Shown here piece after piece: positions 44,648 through 53,586 of a stretch of 64,000 bases of DNA (position 1 is its first letter; each line of letters begins with the position of its first letter). The stretch comes from Clostridiaceae bacterium (GTDB lineage Bacteria > Bacillota > Clostridia > Peptostreptococcales > T1SED10-28), in assembly GCA_003554105.1 (NCBI GenBank), contig PWFQ01000075.1, forward strand, positions 1 to 64,000, given 5' to 3'. The notes below the pieces were generated by a model that saw only the letters and a list, made by a program, of their open reading frames with translations, did not search any database and was not told the DNA's origin. Both the position numbers and the translations under genes were made by a program.

Positions 44648-45226
44648 ATGTGCTCCAGACTTCTTAATACTACCACCGTTGTTCAATCGATCATAAAAAG
44701 TTGCATGAAACCGAATTCCATCGGAATTGATTGTACCATGGGTAATGGATATGATACTGCGTTTCTCGCTGAAAACCTTTTGCCGAAGGGAGTCGTATTT
44801 GCCTTTGATGTTCAAGAGGAGGCCATCGAAAGCACAAAAAATCGATTAATTCTTGAAGGCTACGGTGAGGAACTGGATAAGAGGATTTATCTCATTAAGG
44901 ACGGTCATGAAAACCTAAAACATTATATTGAAAAGCCGGTTGATTGCATAATGTACAATCTCGGTTATTTACCGAAAGGGAATAAAAATATTGCAACGTC
45001 CTGGGCTACTACCATCGATTCTTTAAAACAAGGTTTAGAGCTGTTAAATAAAGGTGGAATTATAAGTATGATTATTTATCATGGCCATTCAGAAGGAATG
45101 AAGGAGAAAGAGGAACTGGAGCTGTTTTTGTCATCTCTGCGACCGAGTAAAGTGAGAATCCTTCGAATCGACTTACCTTATAACAATAAATTTCCACCTG
45201 TTGCTTATTTAATCAATAAAATATAA
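44648..45226 (+). CDS. mnmM: tRNA (mnm5s2U34)-methyltransferase, MnmM/YtqB type
   Basis: The 192-residue Rossmann methyltransferase has GIDCTMGNGYDTAFLAE as SAM motif I, VFAFDVQEEAI after it, and the YNLGYLPKGNK motif characteristic of YtqB. YtqB-type MnmM makes the last methylation of the mnm5s2U wobble base in Gram-positives. The ATG is two bases after the previous stop; there is no strong ribosome site, consistent with coupling. Confidence 0.88.
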   Translation: MCSRLLNTTTVVQSIIKSCMKPNSIGIDCTMGNGYDTAFLAENLLPKGVVFAFDVQEEAIESTKNRLILEGYGEELDKRIYLIKDGHENLKHYIEKPVDCIMYNLGYLPKGNKNIATSWATTIDSLKQGLELLNKGGIISMIIYHGHSEGMKEKEELELFLSSLRPSKVRILRIDLPYNNKFPPVAYLINKI

Positions 45227-45260
45227 TTTAGTAACACTCAACCTATAAGGAGGAGATCAT

Positions 45261-46661
45261 ATGACAAAAAAAGTGAAGTTTACAGAAACCGTACTGCGGG
45301 ACGCCCATCAATCTCTTTTAGCCACAAGAATGAAAACCGAAGACATGCTTCCTATTCTGGAGGCCCTGGATAAGGTTGGTTATCATTCCCTGGAAATGTG
45401 GGGAGGGGCAACCTTTGATGCCAGCCTTCGCTATTTAGAGGAGGATCCATGGGATCGGTTAAGAAAAATTCGAAAAGGAGTAAAGAATACCAAGTTGCAA
45501 ATGCTCCTTCGAGGGCAAAATCTTTTGGGATACCGACATTACTCTGATGATGTGGTACGAGAGTTTGTCAAAAAGGCGATTTACAATGGAATTGATATTG
45601 TAAGAAATTTTGACGCTTTAAACGACACAAGAAATCTTAAAACTGCATTGGAAACAATCAAGAAGGAGGGTGGGCATGCTCAAAGTTGTATATCATATAC
45701 TTTAAGTCCTGTTCACAATGTAAAGTATTTTGTCGATAAGGCAAAAGAGCTGGAGAATATGGGTTCAGACTCGATTTGTATCAAGGATATGTCAGGAATC
45801 TTAACTCCCTATGTTGCCTTCGAGTTGGTTTCAGAAATGAAAAAAGTGATTAAAATCCCGATTCAAATGCATAGTCATTACAGCAGCGGTGTAGCTTCCA
45901 TGACTTATATGAAAGCGGTAGAGGCCGGGGCAGATGTTATTGACACAGCAATTTCTCCTCTTGCCCTTGGAACCAGCCAGCCTCCTACAGAGCCAATGGT
46001 CGCAGCTTTTCAAGATACAGAGTTTGATTCAGGTCTGGATTTAAAACAGCTAAGCGATGTGGCTGACTATTTCAAGCCACTCCGTGACCGATATCTCAAA
46101 GAAGGATTAATTGATCCCAAGGTTTTGGGCGTTGACGCAAACACTTTGATTTATCAAATTCCCGGTGGCATGCTTTCCAATTTGATTTCTCAACTGAAAG
46201 CTCAGAAAAAAGAACATCAGTTGGATGATGTCTTAAAAGAAGTTCCTAAAGTACGGGAAGATCTTGGTTATCCTCCTTTAGTAACACCGATGAGTCAAAT
46301 TGTTGGAACGCAGGCAGTATTTAATGTTCTGACCGGTGAACGATACAAAATGGCACCAAAAGAAGTTCGAGACTATGTAAGCGGTTTATATGGTCAACCT
46401 CCTAAGCCCATGAATCCGGAAGTGATTAAAAAAATAATTGGTGATGGGAAAGTAATTACAACTCGACCGGCAGATCATATAGAACCCCAGTTGGAGAAAT
46501 TCAGAAACGAAATAAAAGAATATATAGAGCAGGATGAAGATGTCTTATCCTATGCACTTTTCCCGCAAGTCGCTTTACCTTTTTTCAAAAAACGATGGGT
46601 TTCTCAATACAAAATTGAAACAAGTCTATATAATGAGGAAGAATTTACCCACCCAGTGTAA
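45261..46661 (+). CDS. oadA: Oxaloacetate decarboxylase alpha / pyruvate carboxylase subunit B-like carboxyltransferase
   Basis: The 466-residue protein is the carboxyltransferase half only: RDAHQSLLATRM, the MLLRGQNLLGYRHY segment, CIKDMSG with its lysine and the metal-binding MHSHYSSG. It stops after a PYC_OADA-type helical region with no Ala/Pro linker and no biotinyl AMKM domain. Family members move carboxyl groups between biotin and pyruvate/oxaloacetate. A separate biotin carrier protein would be needed, and none is nearby. AAGGAGGAG precedes the start; a terminator follows. Confidence 0.87.
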   Translation: MTKKVKFTETVLRDAHQSLLATRMKTEDMLPILEALDKVGYHSLEMWGGATFDASLRYLEEDPWDRLRKIRKGVKNTKLQMLLRGQNLLGYRHYSDDVVREFVKKAIYNGIDIVRNFDALNDTRNLKTALETIKKEGGHAQSCISYTLSPVHNVKYFVDKAKELENMGSDSICIKDMSGILTPYVAFELVSEMKKVIKIPIQMHSHYSSGVASMTYMKAVEAGADVIDTAISPLALGTSQPPTEPMVAAFQDTEFDSGLDLKQLSDVADYFKPLRDRYLKEGLIDPKVLGVDANTLIYQIPGGMLSNLISQLKAQKKEHQLDDVLKEVPKVREDLGYPPLVTPMSQIVGTQAVFNVLTGERYKMAPKEVRDYVSGLYGQPPKPMNPEVIKKIIGDGKVITTRPADHIEPQLEKFRNEIKEYIEQDEDVLSYALFPQVALPFFKKRWVSQYKIETSLYNEEEFTHPV

Positions 46662-46677
46662 TAAAATTTACCATGAG

Positions 46678-46707
46678 AGGACCGATATTATGATTTCGGT
46701 CCTTTTT
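46678..46707 (+). terminator. Terminator after the oadA-like gene
   Basis: AGGACCGA (46678-46685) and TCGGTCCT (46696-46703) pair over 8 bp, followed by T residues. The remaining 240 bases to korD are AT-rich with repeated TTGCA motifs (see findings). Confidence 0.8.
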
Positions 46708-46949
46708 CATTGGTAAACAAAGTATTCTTAAATTGAAGGATTATGATTTTTTATTGCAAAAATATATAGAAAATAGCGTACAAACAAGTCTTTTGCTATT
46801 ATATTTGATGCCAATTGCAAAGATTGAAATTCATCTTGCATAATATTTGATTTTTCTATAAATTATGAAATATAACTTGCATCTGCCCCTGAACTTTGAT
46901 ATTCTTTTATTTAAGAGCGTGGCTCAAACATTTGAAGGGAGTGAATCTC

Positions 46950-47162
46950 TTGTCAAAAAACAAGGATTTGACATTGAAAACAAATACTTCTTGGTGTAAG
47001 GGATGTGGTATTTGTGTAGAATTTTGTCCTGTAAAGATTTTGGAGGTCAAAAGGGAAAAAATTCACGTGACCGATTATGAAAAATGCATTAAATGTGGTC
47101 TGTGTGAATTGCGATGTCCTGATTTTGCAATATTTTTAGAGGAGGATAACAATGGAGAATAA
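46950..47162 (+). CDS. korD: 2-oxoacid:ferredoxin oxidoreductase delta subunit (2x[4Fe-4S])
   Basis: The 70-residue ferredoxin-like subunit carries two clusters: CKGCGICVEFCP and CIKCGLCELRCP. The TTG at 46950 is preferred as AAGGGAG lies 9 bases upstream; the longer frame from 46896 adds an unrelated hydrophobic stretch. It passes electrons from the thiamine-dependent reaction to ferredoxin. It overlaps korA by 11 bases. Confidence 0.9.
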   Translation: MSKNKDLTLKTNTSWCKGCGICVEFCPVKILEVKREKIHVTDYEKCIKCGLCELRCPDFAIFLEEDNNGE

Positions 47163-48288
47163 GAACATTAAGTTAATGCAGGGAAATGAAGCATGTGTTG
47201 AAGGTGCCATTGCAGCAGGAATGAAATTCTTTGCAGGGTATCCTATTACCCCCTCAACTGAAATTGCTGAGATCTCTGCCCAACGGTTACCTCAAGTTGG
47301 AGGAAAATTTATTCAAATGGAAGATGAAATTGCGGGAATGGCTGCAACTATTGGTGGATCACTTGCAGGATTAAAATCAATGACTGCAACAAGCGGACCT
47401 GGGTTTTCATTAAAGCAGGAAAATATAGGCTATGCGATGCTGACAGAGGTACCCTGTGTAGTCGTTGATGTTCAAAGAGGTGGACCAAGTACCGGACTTC
47501 CAACATCTCCTTCTCAAAGTGATGTCATGCAAGCAAAATGGGGAACTCATGGAGATCATCCTGTGATTGCACTAACCCCAAGCTCTGTTCGGGAAACCTT
47601 TGATCTAACGGTTCAAGCCTTTAATTTTGCAGAAAAATACAGAACCCCTGTATTTCTTATGTTAGATGAAGTAATCGGTCATATGCGTGAAAAAATCGAA
47701 ATCCCGGAACCCTCTGAAATTGAGATTTTCAATCGCAAAAGACCCTCTAAAAATGAAAAAAAGACCTTTAAAGCCTTTGATAATTCTGAAGAAGTTCCTA
47801 AAATGGCTGCATTCGGTGAAGGGTTTGCGTTTCATGTTACCGGATTGATGCACGATGAGTTCGGATTTCCATCCAACAGCTCTGAGGTCACTCAAACTTT
47901 AATGGATCGCATCATGGGCAAAATTGATAATAATTTAGATGATCTCCTTTTATATGATGAGTATGATACTGAGGATATGGACTTATTAATTCTTTCTTAC
48001 GGTGGAGCATGTCGCTCAGTATTAAGTGCTCAGAGAGAAGCTAAGAAAAAAGGTTATAAAGTTGGTGTATTTAAAGCAATAACTCTCTGGCCTTTCCCTG
48101 AAAAACGAGTACGGGAACTGAGTGAAAAAGTGAGTAATCTTTTAGTTGTTGAAATGAATTTAGGTCAATACTACTATGAGGTTGACCGCGTCGCTACAGA
48201 TCAATGTAAAGTTTCATTATTAGGGAAAGGGAATGGCGAAACCATTACTCCTGTAGAAGTTCTTAATAAAATCGAGGAGGTTCTGTAA
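47152..48288 (+). CDS. korA: 2-oxoacid:ferredoxin oxidoreductase alpha subunit
   Basis: The 378-residue subunit binds the pyrimidine part of thiamine diphosphate. Segments MKFFAGYPITPSTEIAE, QMEDEIAGMAATIGGSLAG and QRGGPSTGLPTSPSQSD are typical of KorA/VorA. The complex oxidatively decarboxylates 2-oxoglutarate (or a branched 2-oxoacid) to the acyl-CoA, reducing ferredoxin; it can also run reductively. The substrate cannot be settled from sequence alone. Confidence 0.93.
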   Translation: MENKNIKLMQGNEACVEGAIAAGMKFFAGYPITPSTEIAEISAQRLPQVGGKFIQMEDEIAGMAATIGGSLAGLKSMTATSGPGFSLKQENIGYAMLTEVPCVVVDVQRGGPSTGLPTSPSQSDVMQAKWGTHGDHPVIALTPSSVRETFDLTVQAFNFAEKYRTPVFLMLDEVIGHMREKIEIPEPSEIEIFNRKRPSKNEKKTFKAFDNSEEVPKMAAFGEGFAFHVTGLMHDEFGFPSNSSEVTQTLMDRIMGKIDNNLDDLLLYDEYDTEDMDLLILSYGGACRSVLSAQREAKKKGYKVGVFKAITLWPFPEKRVRELSEKVSNLLVVEMNLGQYYYEVDRVATDQCKVSLLGKGNGETITPVEVLNKIEEVL

Positions 48289-49116
48289 ATGGCTGTTGGA
48301 AGTAAATTGATCCAAGATAATTTTCGTATGAGTCGTCTACCCCATATTTGGTGTCCCGGTTGCGGACATGGGGTATTAATGAGAGCCGTTGCACAAGCCA
48401 TCGACAATGCCGGGTATGACAAAGAAAAAGTGTGTGTGATTTCCGGTATTGGTTGTTCTTCACGTGCTCCAGGGTATATGAATTTTAACACTTTACACAC
48501 AACTCATGGTAGAGCTCTTGCATTTGCTACCGGTGTAAAGCTTGCCAATCCGGAATTAAAAGTCATCGTGATTTCGGGAGACGGAGATGCAACTGCCATT
48601 GGAGGAAACCATTTAATTCACGCTGCACGTCGAAATATTGATATTACAACAATTGTGTTTAATAATAATATTTACGGTATGACAGGTGGGCAATACTCTC
48701 CTACAACACCTTGCGGAGATTTGGGAACTACTGCGCCCTATGGAAATTCAGACAATGTTTTTGATATTTGCAAACTTGCTGAAGGAGCAGGAGCAACATA
48801 TGTGGCAAGAGGAACAGTATATCATGCAAAACAGTTGGCTCAAATAATCGAAAATGCATTGTATAACAAAGGATTTTCACTTGTGGACGGTGTCAGTACA
48901 TGTCCTACTTACTATGGACGAAAAAATCGGATCGGAAATGCTGCAGAAATGATGTTGAACTTAAAAGAAACCTCTGTTGATATTAAAGTGGCTTCAAAGC
49001 TTCCGAAAGAGAAAGTTGAAGGAAAAATGATCATCGGTGAGTTTGTGAAAAAAGATCAACCGGAGTTTTGTGCAGAATATCAAAAAATCATTGATAAATT
49101 CAAGAAGGAGGATTAA
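48289..49116 (+). CDS. korB: 2-oxoacid:ferredoxin oxidoreductase beta subunit
   Basis: The 275-residue subunit holds the thiamine diphosphate site: WCPGCGHG near the N-terminus, then GDGDATAIGGNH and the NNNIYGMTGGQ magnesium-binding motif. The cysteines CPGC and C in GIGCSSR can hold the [4Fe-4S] cluster of this subunit. It begins immediately after the korA stop. Confidence 0.94.
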   Translation: MAVGSKLIQDNFRMSRLPHIWCPGCGHGVLMRAVAQAIDNAGYDKEKVCVISGIGCSSRAPGYMNFNTLHTTHGRALAFATGVKLANPELKVIVISGDGDATAIGGNHLIHAARRNIDITTIVFNNNIYGMTGGQYSPTTPCGDLGTTAPYGNSDNVFDICKLAEGAGATYVARGTVYHAKQLAQIIENALYNKGFSLVDGVSTCPTYYGRKNRIGNAAEMMLNLKETSVDIKVASKLPKEKVEGKMIIGEFVKKDQPEFCAEYQKIIDKFKKED

Positions 49117-49117
49117 G

Positions 49118-49660
49118 ATGACGAATCGTACTGAAATACGACTAACAGGATCCGGTGGACAAGGATTGATTCTGGCAGGGATTATCCTTGCAGAGGCAGC
49201 AATCCTTGACGGATTAAATGCCATTCAATCTCAATCCTACGGCCCTGAAGCTAGAGGTGGTGCCAGTAAGGCAGAAGTTATTATCAGCAACGAAGATATA
49301 TTTTATCCAAAGATACTGGATGCTGATGTGCTTTTATGTTTAACGAGACAAGCTTACTGCAAGTATATTACTGATCTTAAAGATGGAGGTCTCTTAATCA
49401 TTGATTCTGATGTCGAGTTTGATACTGACAGATACCCTTACGATGTTATACGTATACCGGTGATGCAGACTGCGGAAGAAGAGGTTGGCAAAGCCATGGT
49501 TGCCAATATTGTGGCATTAGGCGTTATACAGGAAGCCACAAATGTTGTAACAAAAGAGAGTTTGGAAAAGGCGGTTTTAAAACGTGTTCCGCCAGGAACC
49601 CAATCTCTAAATAAACTGGCTTTAGCAGAAGGATATAAATTGGTTGAAAAGCGGAGATAA
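49118..49660 (+). CDS. korC: 2-oxoacid:ferredoxin oxidoreductase gamma subunit
   Basis: The 180-residue protein shows RLTGSGGQGLILAGIILAEAA and SYGPEARGGASKAEV, the gamma-domain signature. The ATG at 49118 follows AAGGAGG; a longer frame from 49070 runs back into korB and is rejected. The four genes korD-A-B-C form a complete enzyme. Confidence 0.94.
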   Translation: MTNRTEIRLTGSGGQGLILAGIILAEAAILDGLNAIQSQSYGPEARGGASKAEVIISNEDIFYPKILDADVLLCLTRQAYCKYITDLKDGGLLIIDSDVEFDTDRYPYDVIRIPVMQTAEEEVGKAMVANIVALGVIQEATNVVTKESLEKAVLKRVPPGTQSLNKLALAEGYKLVEKRR

Positions 49661-49709
49661 ACGTCATATACCATATAGAAAATAAAAAATGATTAGGGTG
49701 GTTAAGAGA

Positions 49710-50576
49710 ATGGTTGATCAAAGCCGAGATTTAATTTCCCAAATTCAAAAAAGCTTTTCCCGACTTAGTAAAGGACAGAAATTAATTGCTGAATTTATCA
49801 TTAACAATTATGATAAGGCAGCATTTATGACAGCCTCCAAATTAGGTCAAACTGTAGGTGTGAGTGAATCCACTGTCGTTCGATTTGCAAACACCTTAGG
49901 TTTTGAGGGCTATCCTCAATTACAAAGAGGTCTACAGGAAATCATAAAAACGAAATTAACCACGGTTCAAAGAGTTGAGATGGGCACTCAATACACAAAC
50001 GAAGGTGATATTATCCGTAAAGTTCTTCGGGCGGATATGGAAAATATCCATAGTACCCTCGACAGTATTGACTACGATGTTTTCCAAAAGGTGATCAATC
50101 AAATATTTCTTGCTGAGAAGATCTATATTGTTGGGCTTCGTAGTTCTACAGCTTTAGCAGAATATTTCGGTTTCTATCTTAATATGATTCTTGATAATGT
50201 TCGAATTGTTGGTTATGGAGTAAGTGATATTTTTGAACAGACTCTGCGTGTAAAGGAGAATGACTTGGTAATTGGTATAAGCTTCCCCCGATACTCCAAT
50301 CGAACGATTGAAGCTTTAAGGTACATGAAGGAACAAAACATTAATATTATAGGAATCACAGATACTGCATTATCGCCATTGAATGAAATTTGTGATTATA
50401 CACTGACAGCAAAAAGCAATATGGCTTCCTTCGTGGATTCATTAGTTGCCCCTTTAAGCTTGATCAACGCAATTATCGTCGCTGTGGGAATGAGAGAAAA
50501 GGATGAAATTACGGAGTACTTTAATAAGTTGGAAGCAATATGGGAACGATACCATATTTATAACAATAAAGAATAA
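49710..50576 (+). CDS. MurR/RpiR family transcriptional regulator
   Basis: The 288-residue regulator has an N-terminal RpiR helix-turn-helix (LSKGQKLIAEFIINNYDKAAFMTASKLGQ, SESTVVRFANTLGF) and a C-terminal SIS sugar-phosphate domain (YIVGLRSSTALAEYFG, VIGISFPRYSN). Such regulators answer phosphorylated sugars. The start at 49710 is preferred over 49689, which has no ribosome site. It follows korC on the same strand and may or may not control that operon. A terminator comes next. Confidence 0.9.
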   Translation: MVDQSRDLISQIQKSFSRLSKGQKLIAEFIINNYDKAAFMTASKLGQTVGVSESTVVRFANTLGFEGYPQLQRGLQEIIKTKLTTVQRVEMGTQYTNEGDIIRKVLRADMENIHSTLDSIDYDVFQKVINQIFLAEKIYIVGLRSSTALAEYFGFYLNMILDNVRIVGYGVSDIFEQTLRVKENDLVIGISFPRYSNRTIEALRYMKEQNINIIGITDTALSPLNEICDYTLTAKSNMASFVDSLVAPLSLINAIIVAVGMREKDEITEYFNKLEAIWERYHIYNNKE

Positions 50577-50601
50577 TAATATAACGACAATATTAGGATT
50601 T

Positions 50602-50641
50602 AAGAGAGCCTGAACTTAACCAGAGGGAATGGCTCTCTTTT
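50602..50641 (+). terminator. Terminator after the RpiR gene
   Basis: AAGAGAGCC (50602-50610) and GGCTCTCTT (50631-50639) pair over 9 bp with a 20-base loop, followed by T residues. Confidence 0.7.
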
Positions 50642-50664
50642 CACGTTCTTTTCCAACAGATATC

Positions 50665-50693
50665 TTGTTCATAGTGCCATAATAATGTATAAT
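50665..50693 (+). promoter_or_regulatory. Promoter of the cmk-ispH-S1 operon
   Basis: TTGTTC (50665-50670) and TATAAT (50688-50693) are 17 bases apart, the same hexamer pair as the pheST promoter. Confidence 0.65.
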
Positions 50694-50742
50694 TGATAAT
50701 GGAATGATTTTGGACACCGAAGGACGTGAGAAGGAGGCTAGA

Positions 50743-51429
50743 ATGAAGAATATCGCAATTGCTATAGATGGGCCTGCAGGGGCCGGGAAAAGTACCGTCG
50801 CAAAAAATATAGCAGAACGGCTTGGCTATCTTTATATAGATACCGGTGCAATGTATCGGGGAGTTACTTTTCTAGTTATAGAGAAGAATCTTTCTTTTGA
50901 TAAAAAGAAGGAAATTATCAAATTATCTGAAACCATTGAATTCGAGTTTTCCAAAGATGGTACTGAAATTTATTTAAACCGACGAAACTGTACGAAAGAG
51001 ATTCGTGATCCTCGGGTAAACGAAAAGGTATCCATCGTTGCTAAAATTCCGGAAGTGCGAAATAATCTGGTCAAAGCTCAGCAAAAGCTTGCTGCTGATC
51101 GCGATGTCGTGATGGATGGGCGGGACATTGGAACCCATGTATTGCCTGATGCAGACTTAAAAATCTTTTTAACTGCATCAGTTGATGAAAGAGCGATTCG
51201 ACGATTTAAAGAGCTTAATGAAAAGCAAAGCAAAGATCAGGTTACATTGAATGAAGTAAGAAAGAATATTATCGAACGGGATCGTTTGGACTCAACACGA
51301 GATGCAGCTCCTTTAGTAAAAGCCAAAGATGCTTTTGAAATCAACACAACCAACCTCACCTCAGAAAATGTCGCTGATAAAATTATCAATTTGCTGAACA
51401 ATCTTAACTGTGGAAATCAAAATCAATAA
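50743..51429 (+). CDS. cmk: Cytidylate kinase
   Basis: The 228-residue kinase phosphorylates CMP and dCMP. It has the P-loop DGPAGAGKSTVAKNIA, the DTGAMYRGVT lid-adjacent motif, GRDIGTHVLPDADLKIFLTA and ERDRLDSTR. The ATG at 50743 follows AAGGAGG; the earlier frame start at 50704 is rejected. The order cmk-ispH-rpsA is typical of Clostridia. Confidence 0.96.
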   Translation: MKNIAIAIDGPAGAGKSTVAKNIAERLGYLYIDTGAMYRGVTFLVIEKNLSFDKKKEIIKLSETIEFEFSKDGTEIYLNRRNCTKEIRDPRVNEKVSIVAKIPEVRNNLVKAQQKLAADRDVVMDGRDIGTHVLPDADLKIFLTASVDERAIRRFKELNEKQSKDQVTLNEVRKNIIERDRLDSTRDAAPLVKAKDAFEINTTNLTSENVADKIINLLNNLNCGNQNQ

Positions 51430-51450
51430 AAGGAGGACATGGCAGAAGTA

Positions 51451-52293
51451 ATGATTATAAAAATTGCAGAAAGCTCAGGCTTTTGCTTTGGCGTCGAAAA
51501 AGCAGTTAGTAAAGCTTTTGAAGCGACAGAAGAAAAAGCAAATAAATCAATTTACTCTCTGGGACCGATCATTCACAATAACCAAGTCATTGATCGATTA
51601 AAAGATTCGGGATTGGATGTTATTGAATCAATCAAGGATATTGACGAAGGAACCGTCATTATTCGTTCTCATGGAGTAGGAAAAAGCGTCTATGAAGAAG
51701 CAAATATAAAACAGATTGATCTGATTGATACTACTTGCCCATTCGTAAAACGAATTCAAAATATTGTAAAAGATTACCACCAAAAAGGATATCAAATTGT
51801 AATTATCGGAAATCCTAAACATCCTGAGGTAAAAGGAATAAACGGTTGGTGCCAAGGACAGGGCATAATAATTCAGGATATTGAAGATATCCCCGAAGAT
51901 CAGACCTTTGAGAATATATGCATTGTGGTACAAACAACAATGCCTTTAAAAAAGTTTCATGAACTGAGTGGAATTCTAGAGAAAATGGGTAAACATGTAA
52001 AGAAGTTTGATACCACATGCTTTGCAACAAAAGAGCGCCAAGAAGCAGCCCTAGACCTTGCCGGTCAAGTCGATGCAATGATTGTTATTGGAGGATTTAA
52101 CAGTTCAAATACACAAAAGCTGGTAAATATCTGCAAAGAACTGCTTCCCGATAGTACTTACCACATCGAAACAGCGGAAGGATTAAGTGGAAAAGACCTA
52201 AGTCATTTTGAAAGAGTTGGTGTTACTGCCGGTGCTTCCACACCTGACTGGGTCATTAAAGACGTCATAAGATATTTAAACAAATTTAAATAA
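51451..52293 (+). CDS. ispH: 4-hydroxy-3-methylbut-2-enyl diphosphate reductase
   Basis: The last enzyme of the MEP pathway, giving IPP and DMAPP. The three cluster cysteines are in SGFCFGVEKAV, IDTTCPFVK and FDTTCFATKERQEAA. Start: the ATG at 51439 is only two bases from AAGGAGG, while the ATG at 51451 matches the family start (MIIKIAESSGFCFGV) but has 14 bases of spacing. I prefer 51451 (280 residues), without certainty. Product feeds ispA in this window. Confidence 0.94.
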   Translation: MIIKIAESSGFCFGVEKAVSKAFEATEEKANKSIYSLGPIIHNNQVIDRLKDSGLDVIESIKDIDEGTVIIRSHGVGKSVYEEANIKQIDLIDTTCPFVKRIQNIVKDYHQKGYQIVIIGNPKHPEVKGINGWCQGQGIIIQDIEDIPEDQTFENICIVVQTTMPLKKFHELSGILEKMGKHVKKFDTTCFATKERQEAALDLAGQVDAMIVIGGFNSSNTQKLVNICKELLPDSTYHIETAEGLSGKDLSHFERVGVTAGASTPDWVIKDVIRYLNKFK

Positions 52294-52321
52294 AAAATTA
52301 GCTAAATAGGAGGGTTTTACG

Positions 52322-53536
52322 TTGAATAATTCTAACGAAAACATGGAGAATTTCATGGAAGAAATTGAAAAATCAATGAATAAGATTTATCCGGGCGATA
52401 TCGTCATGGGGACAGTTATGGACGTAAAGGAAAAAGAAGTGGTTTTAAATCTGGGATACAAATCTGATGGAATAATTCCTAAAGAGGAACTGACAAATGA
52501 TCCTTCTCTTTCCACAAAAGATTTGGTAAATGTGGGAGATGAAATAGAGGTTTATATTATTAAGCTTGATGATGGAGAGGGAAATGTTCTTGTATCAAAG
52601 AAAAAAGTAGATGCACAAAAAGGATGGGAAACCATTGAAAAAGCTCACGAAAATAATGAAATTATAGATGTGGAAGTACAAAGCGAAGTAAAAGGAGGAC
52701 TCATCGCCTATAGCAGCGGAATTCGATGCTTCATACCCGCAAGTCACATATCGGATCGCTATACAAAAGACCTGACAGAATTTGTAGGGAATACCTATCA
52801 AGCTGAAATCATTGATTTTGACAAAAGAAAGAACAAAGTCGTACTTTCCAGAAAAAATCTTCTTTTGCGTGAAAAAAATGCTAAAAAGCAAGAGCTTTTG
52901 GAAGAGCTGGAAGTCGGAAAAGTACTTACCGGTAAAGTCACACAAATAAAAGACTTTGGCGTATTTGTTGACTTAGGTGGGATAGATGGACTCCTTCATA
53001 TTTCTGAAATGTCCTGGGGGAAGATCCAGCATCCTACAGAGTTATACAGTGAGGGAGCCGAGGTTGAAGTAGAAATTATCGGACTGGAAAAAGAAAAGGA
53101 GCGTATTTCTTTAAGTAAAAAATCCTTAACTGTTAATCCTTGGGATTCAATAGAAGAGAATCACAGCAAAGGAGACATTATCACAGGAAAGGTTGTCAAA
53201 CTACTGGACTTTGGAGCATTTGTTGAAATTGAACCGGGAGTGGACGGGTTGGTCCATGTATCTGAAATCAGTACTAAGCATGTGAAAAAACCTTCTGATG
53301 AACTTTCTATGGGGCAGGAGATACAAGCTGAGATCTTAAGCATCGATAAAGAGAACAAAAGAATCAGCTTAAGTATGAAAGCTTTAATGGAAGAGACGAA
53401 AAAAGAAAAGGAAGAAGTAGAGAAAAAAGAAATAAAAGAGCAGGAAGATACTCCTAAGGAATACAGCTTTAATGATGAGCAATTCACTCTGGGAGATATG
53501 TTTAAAGACAAAGAAGATAAAAATGAAGAGTCTTAA
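52322..53536 (+). CDS. rpsA: Ribosomal protein S1 homologue, four S1 domains
   Basis: The 404-residue protein has four S1 RNA-binding repeats, beginning near residues 18 (GDIVMGTVMDV), 105 (IIDVEVQSEVKGGL), 195 (GKVLTGKVTQIKDFGVFVDL) and 280 (GDIITGKVVKLLDFGAFVEI), and an acidic Lys/Glu tail. S1 helps mRNA bind the 30S subunit; in Firmicutes the short form is often non-essential. TTG start at 52322 with AGGAGGG upstream. In several Clostridia this gene is fused to ispH; here they are separate with 28 bases between. Confidence 0.92.
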   Translation: MNNSNENMENFMEEIEKSMNKIYPGDIVMGTVMDVKEKEVVLNLGYKSDGIIPKEELTNDPSLSTKDLVNVGDEIEVYIIKLDDGEGNVLVSKKKVDAQKGWETIEKAHENNEIIDVEVQSEVKGGLIAYSSGIRCFIPASHISDRYTKDLTEFVGNTYQAEIIDFDKRKNKVVLSRKNLLLREKNAKKQELLEELEVGKVLTGKVTQIKDFGVFVDLGGIDGLLHISEMSWGKIQHPTELYSEGAEVEVEIIGLEKEKERISLSKKSLTVNPWDSIEENHSKGDIITGKVVKLLDFGAFVEIEPGVDGLVHVSEISTKHVKKPSDELSMGQEIQAEILSIDKENKRISLSMKALMEETKKEKEEVEKKEIKEQEDTPKEYSFNDEQFTLGDMFKDKEDKNEES

Positions 53537-53553
53537 TAAGGCTCTTTCTTTTT
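53526..53553 (+). terminator. Terminator at the end of the S1 gene
   Basis: AAGAGTC (53526-53532) and GGCTCTT (53540-53546) pair over 7 bp, with one G-U, around the stop codon, followed by a T-rich tail. Confidence 0.65.
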
Positions 53554-53586
53554 AGGATAAATCAGTTCTAGGAAAGGTGGCGGACT

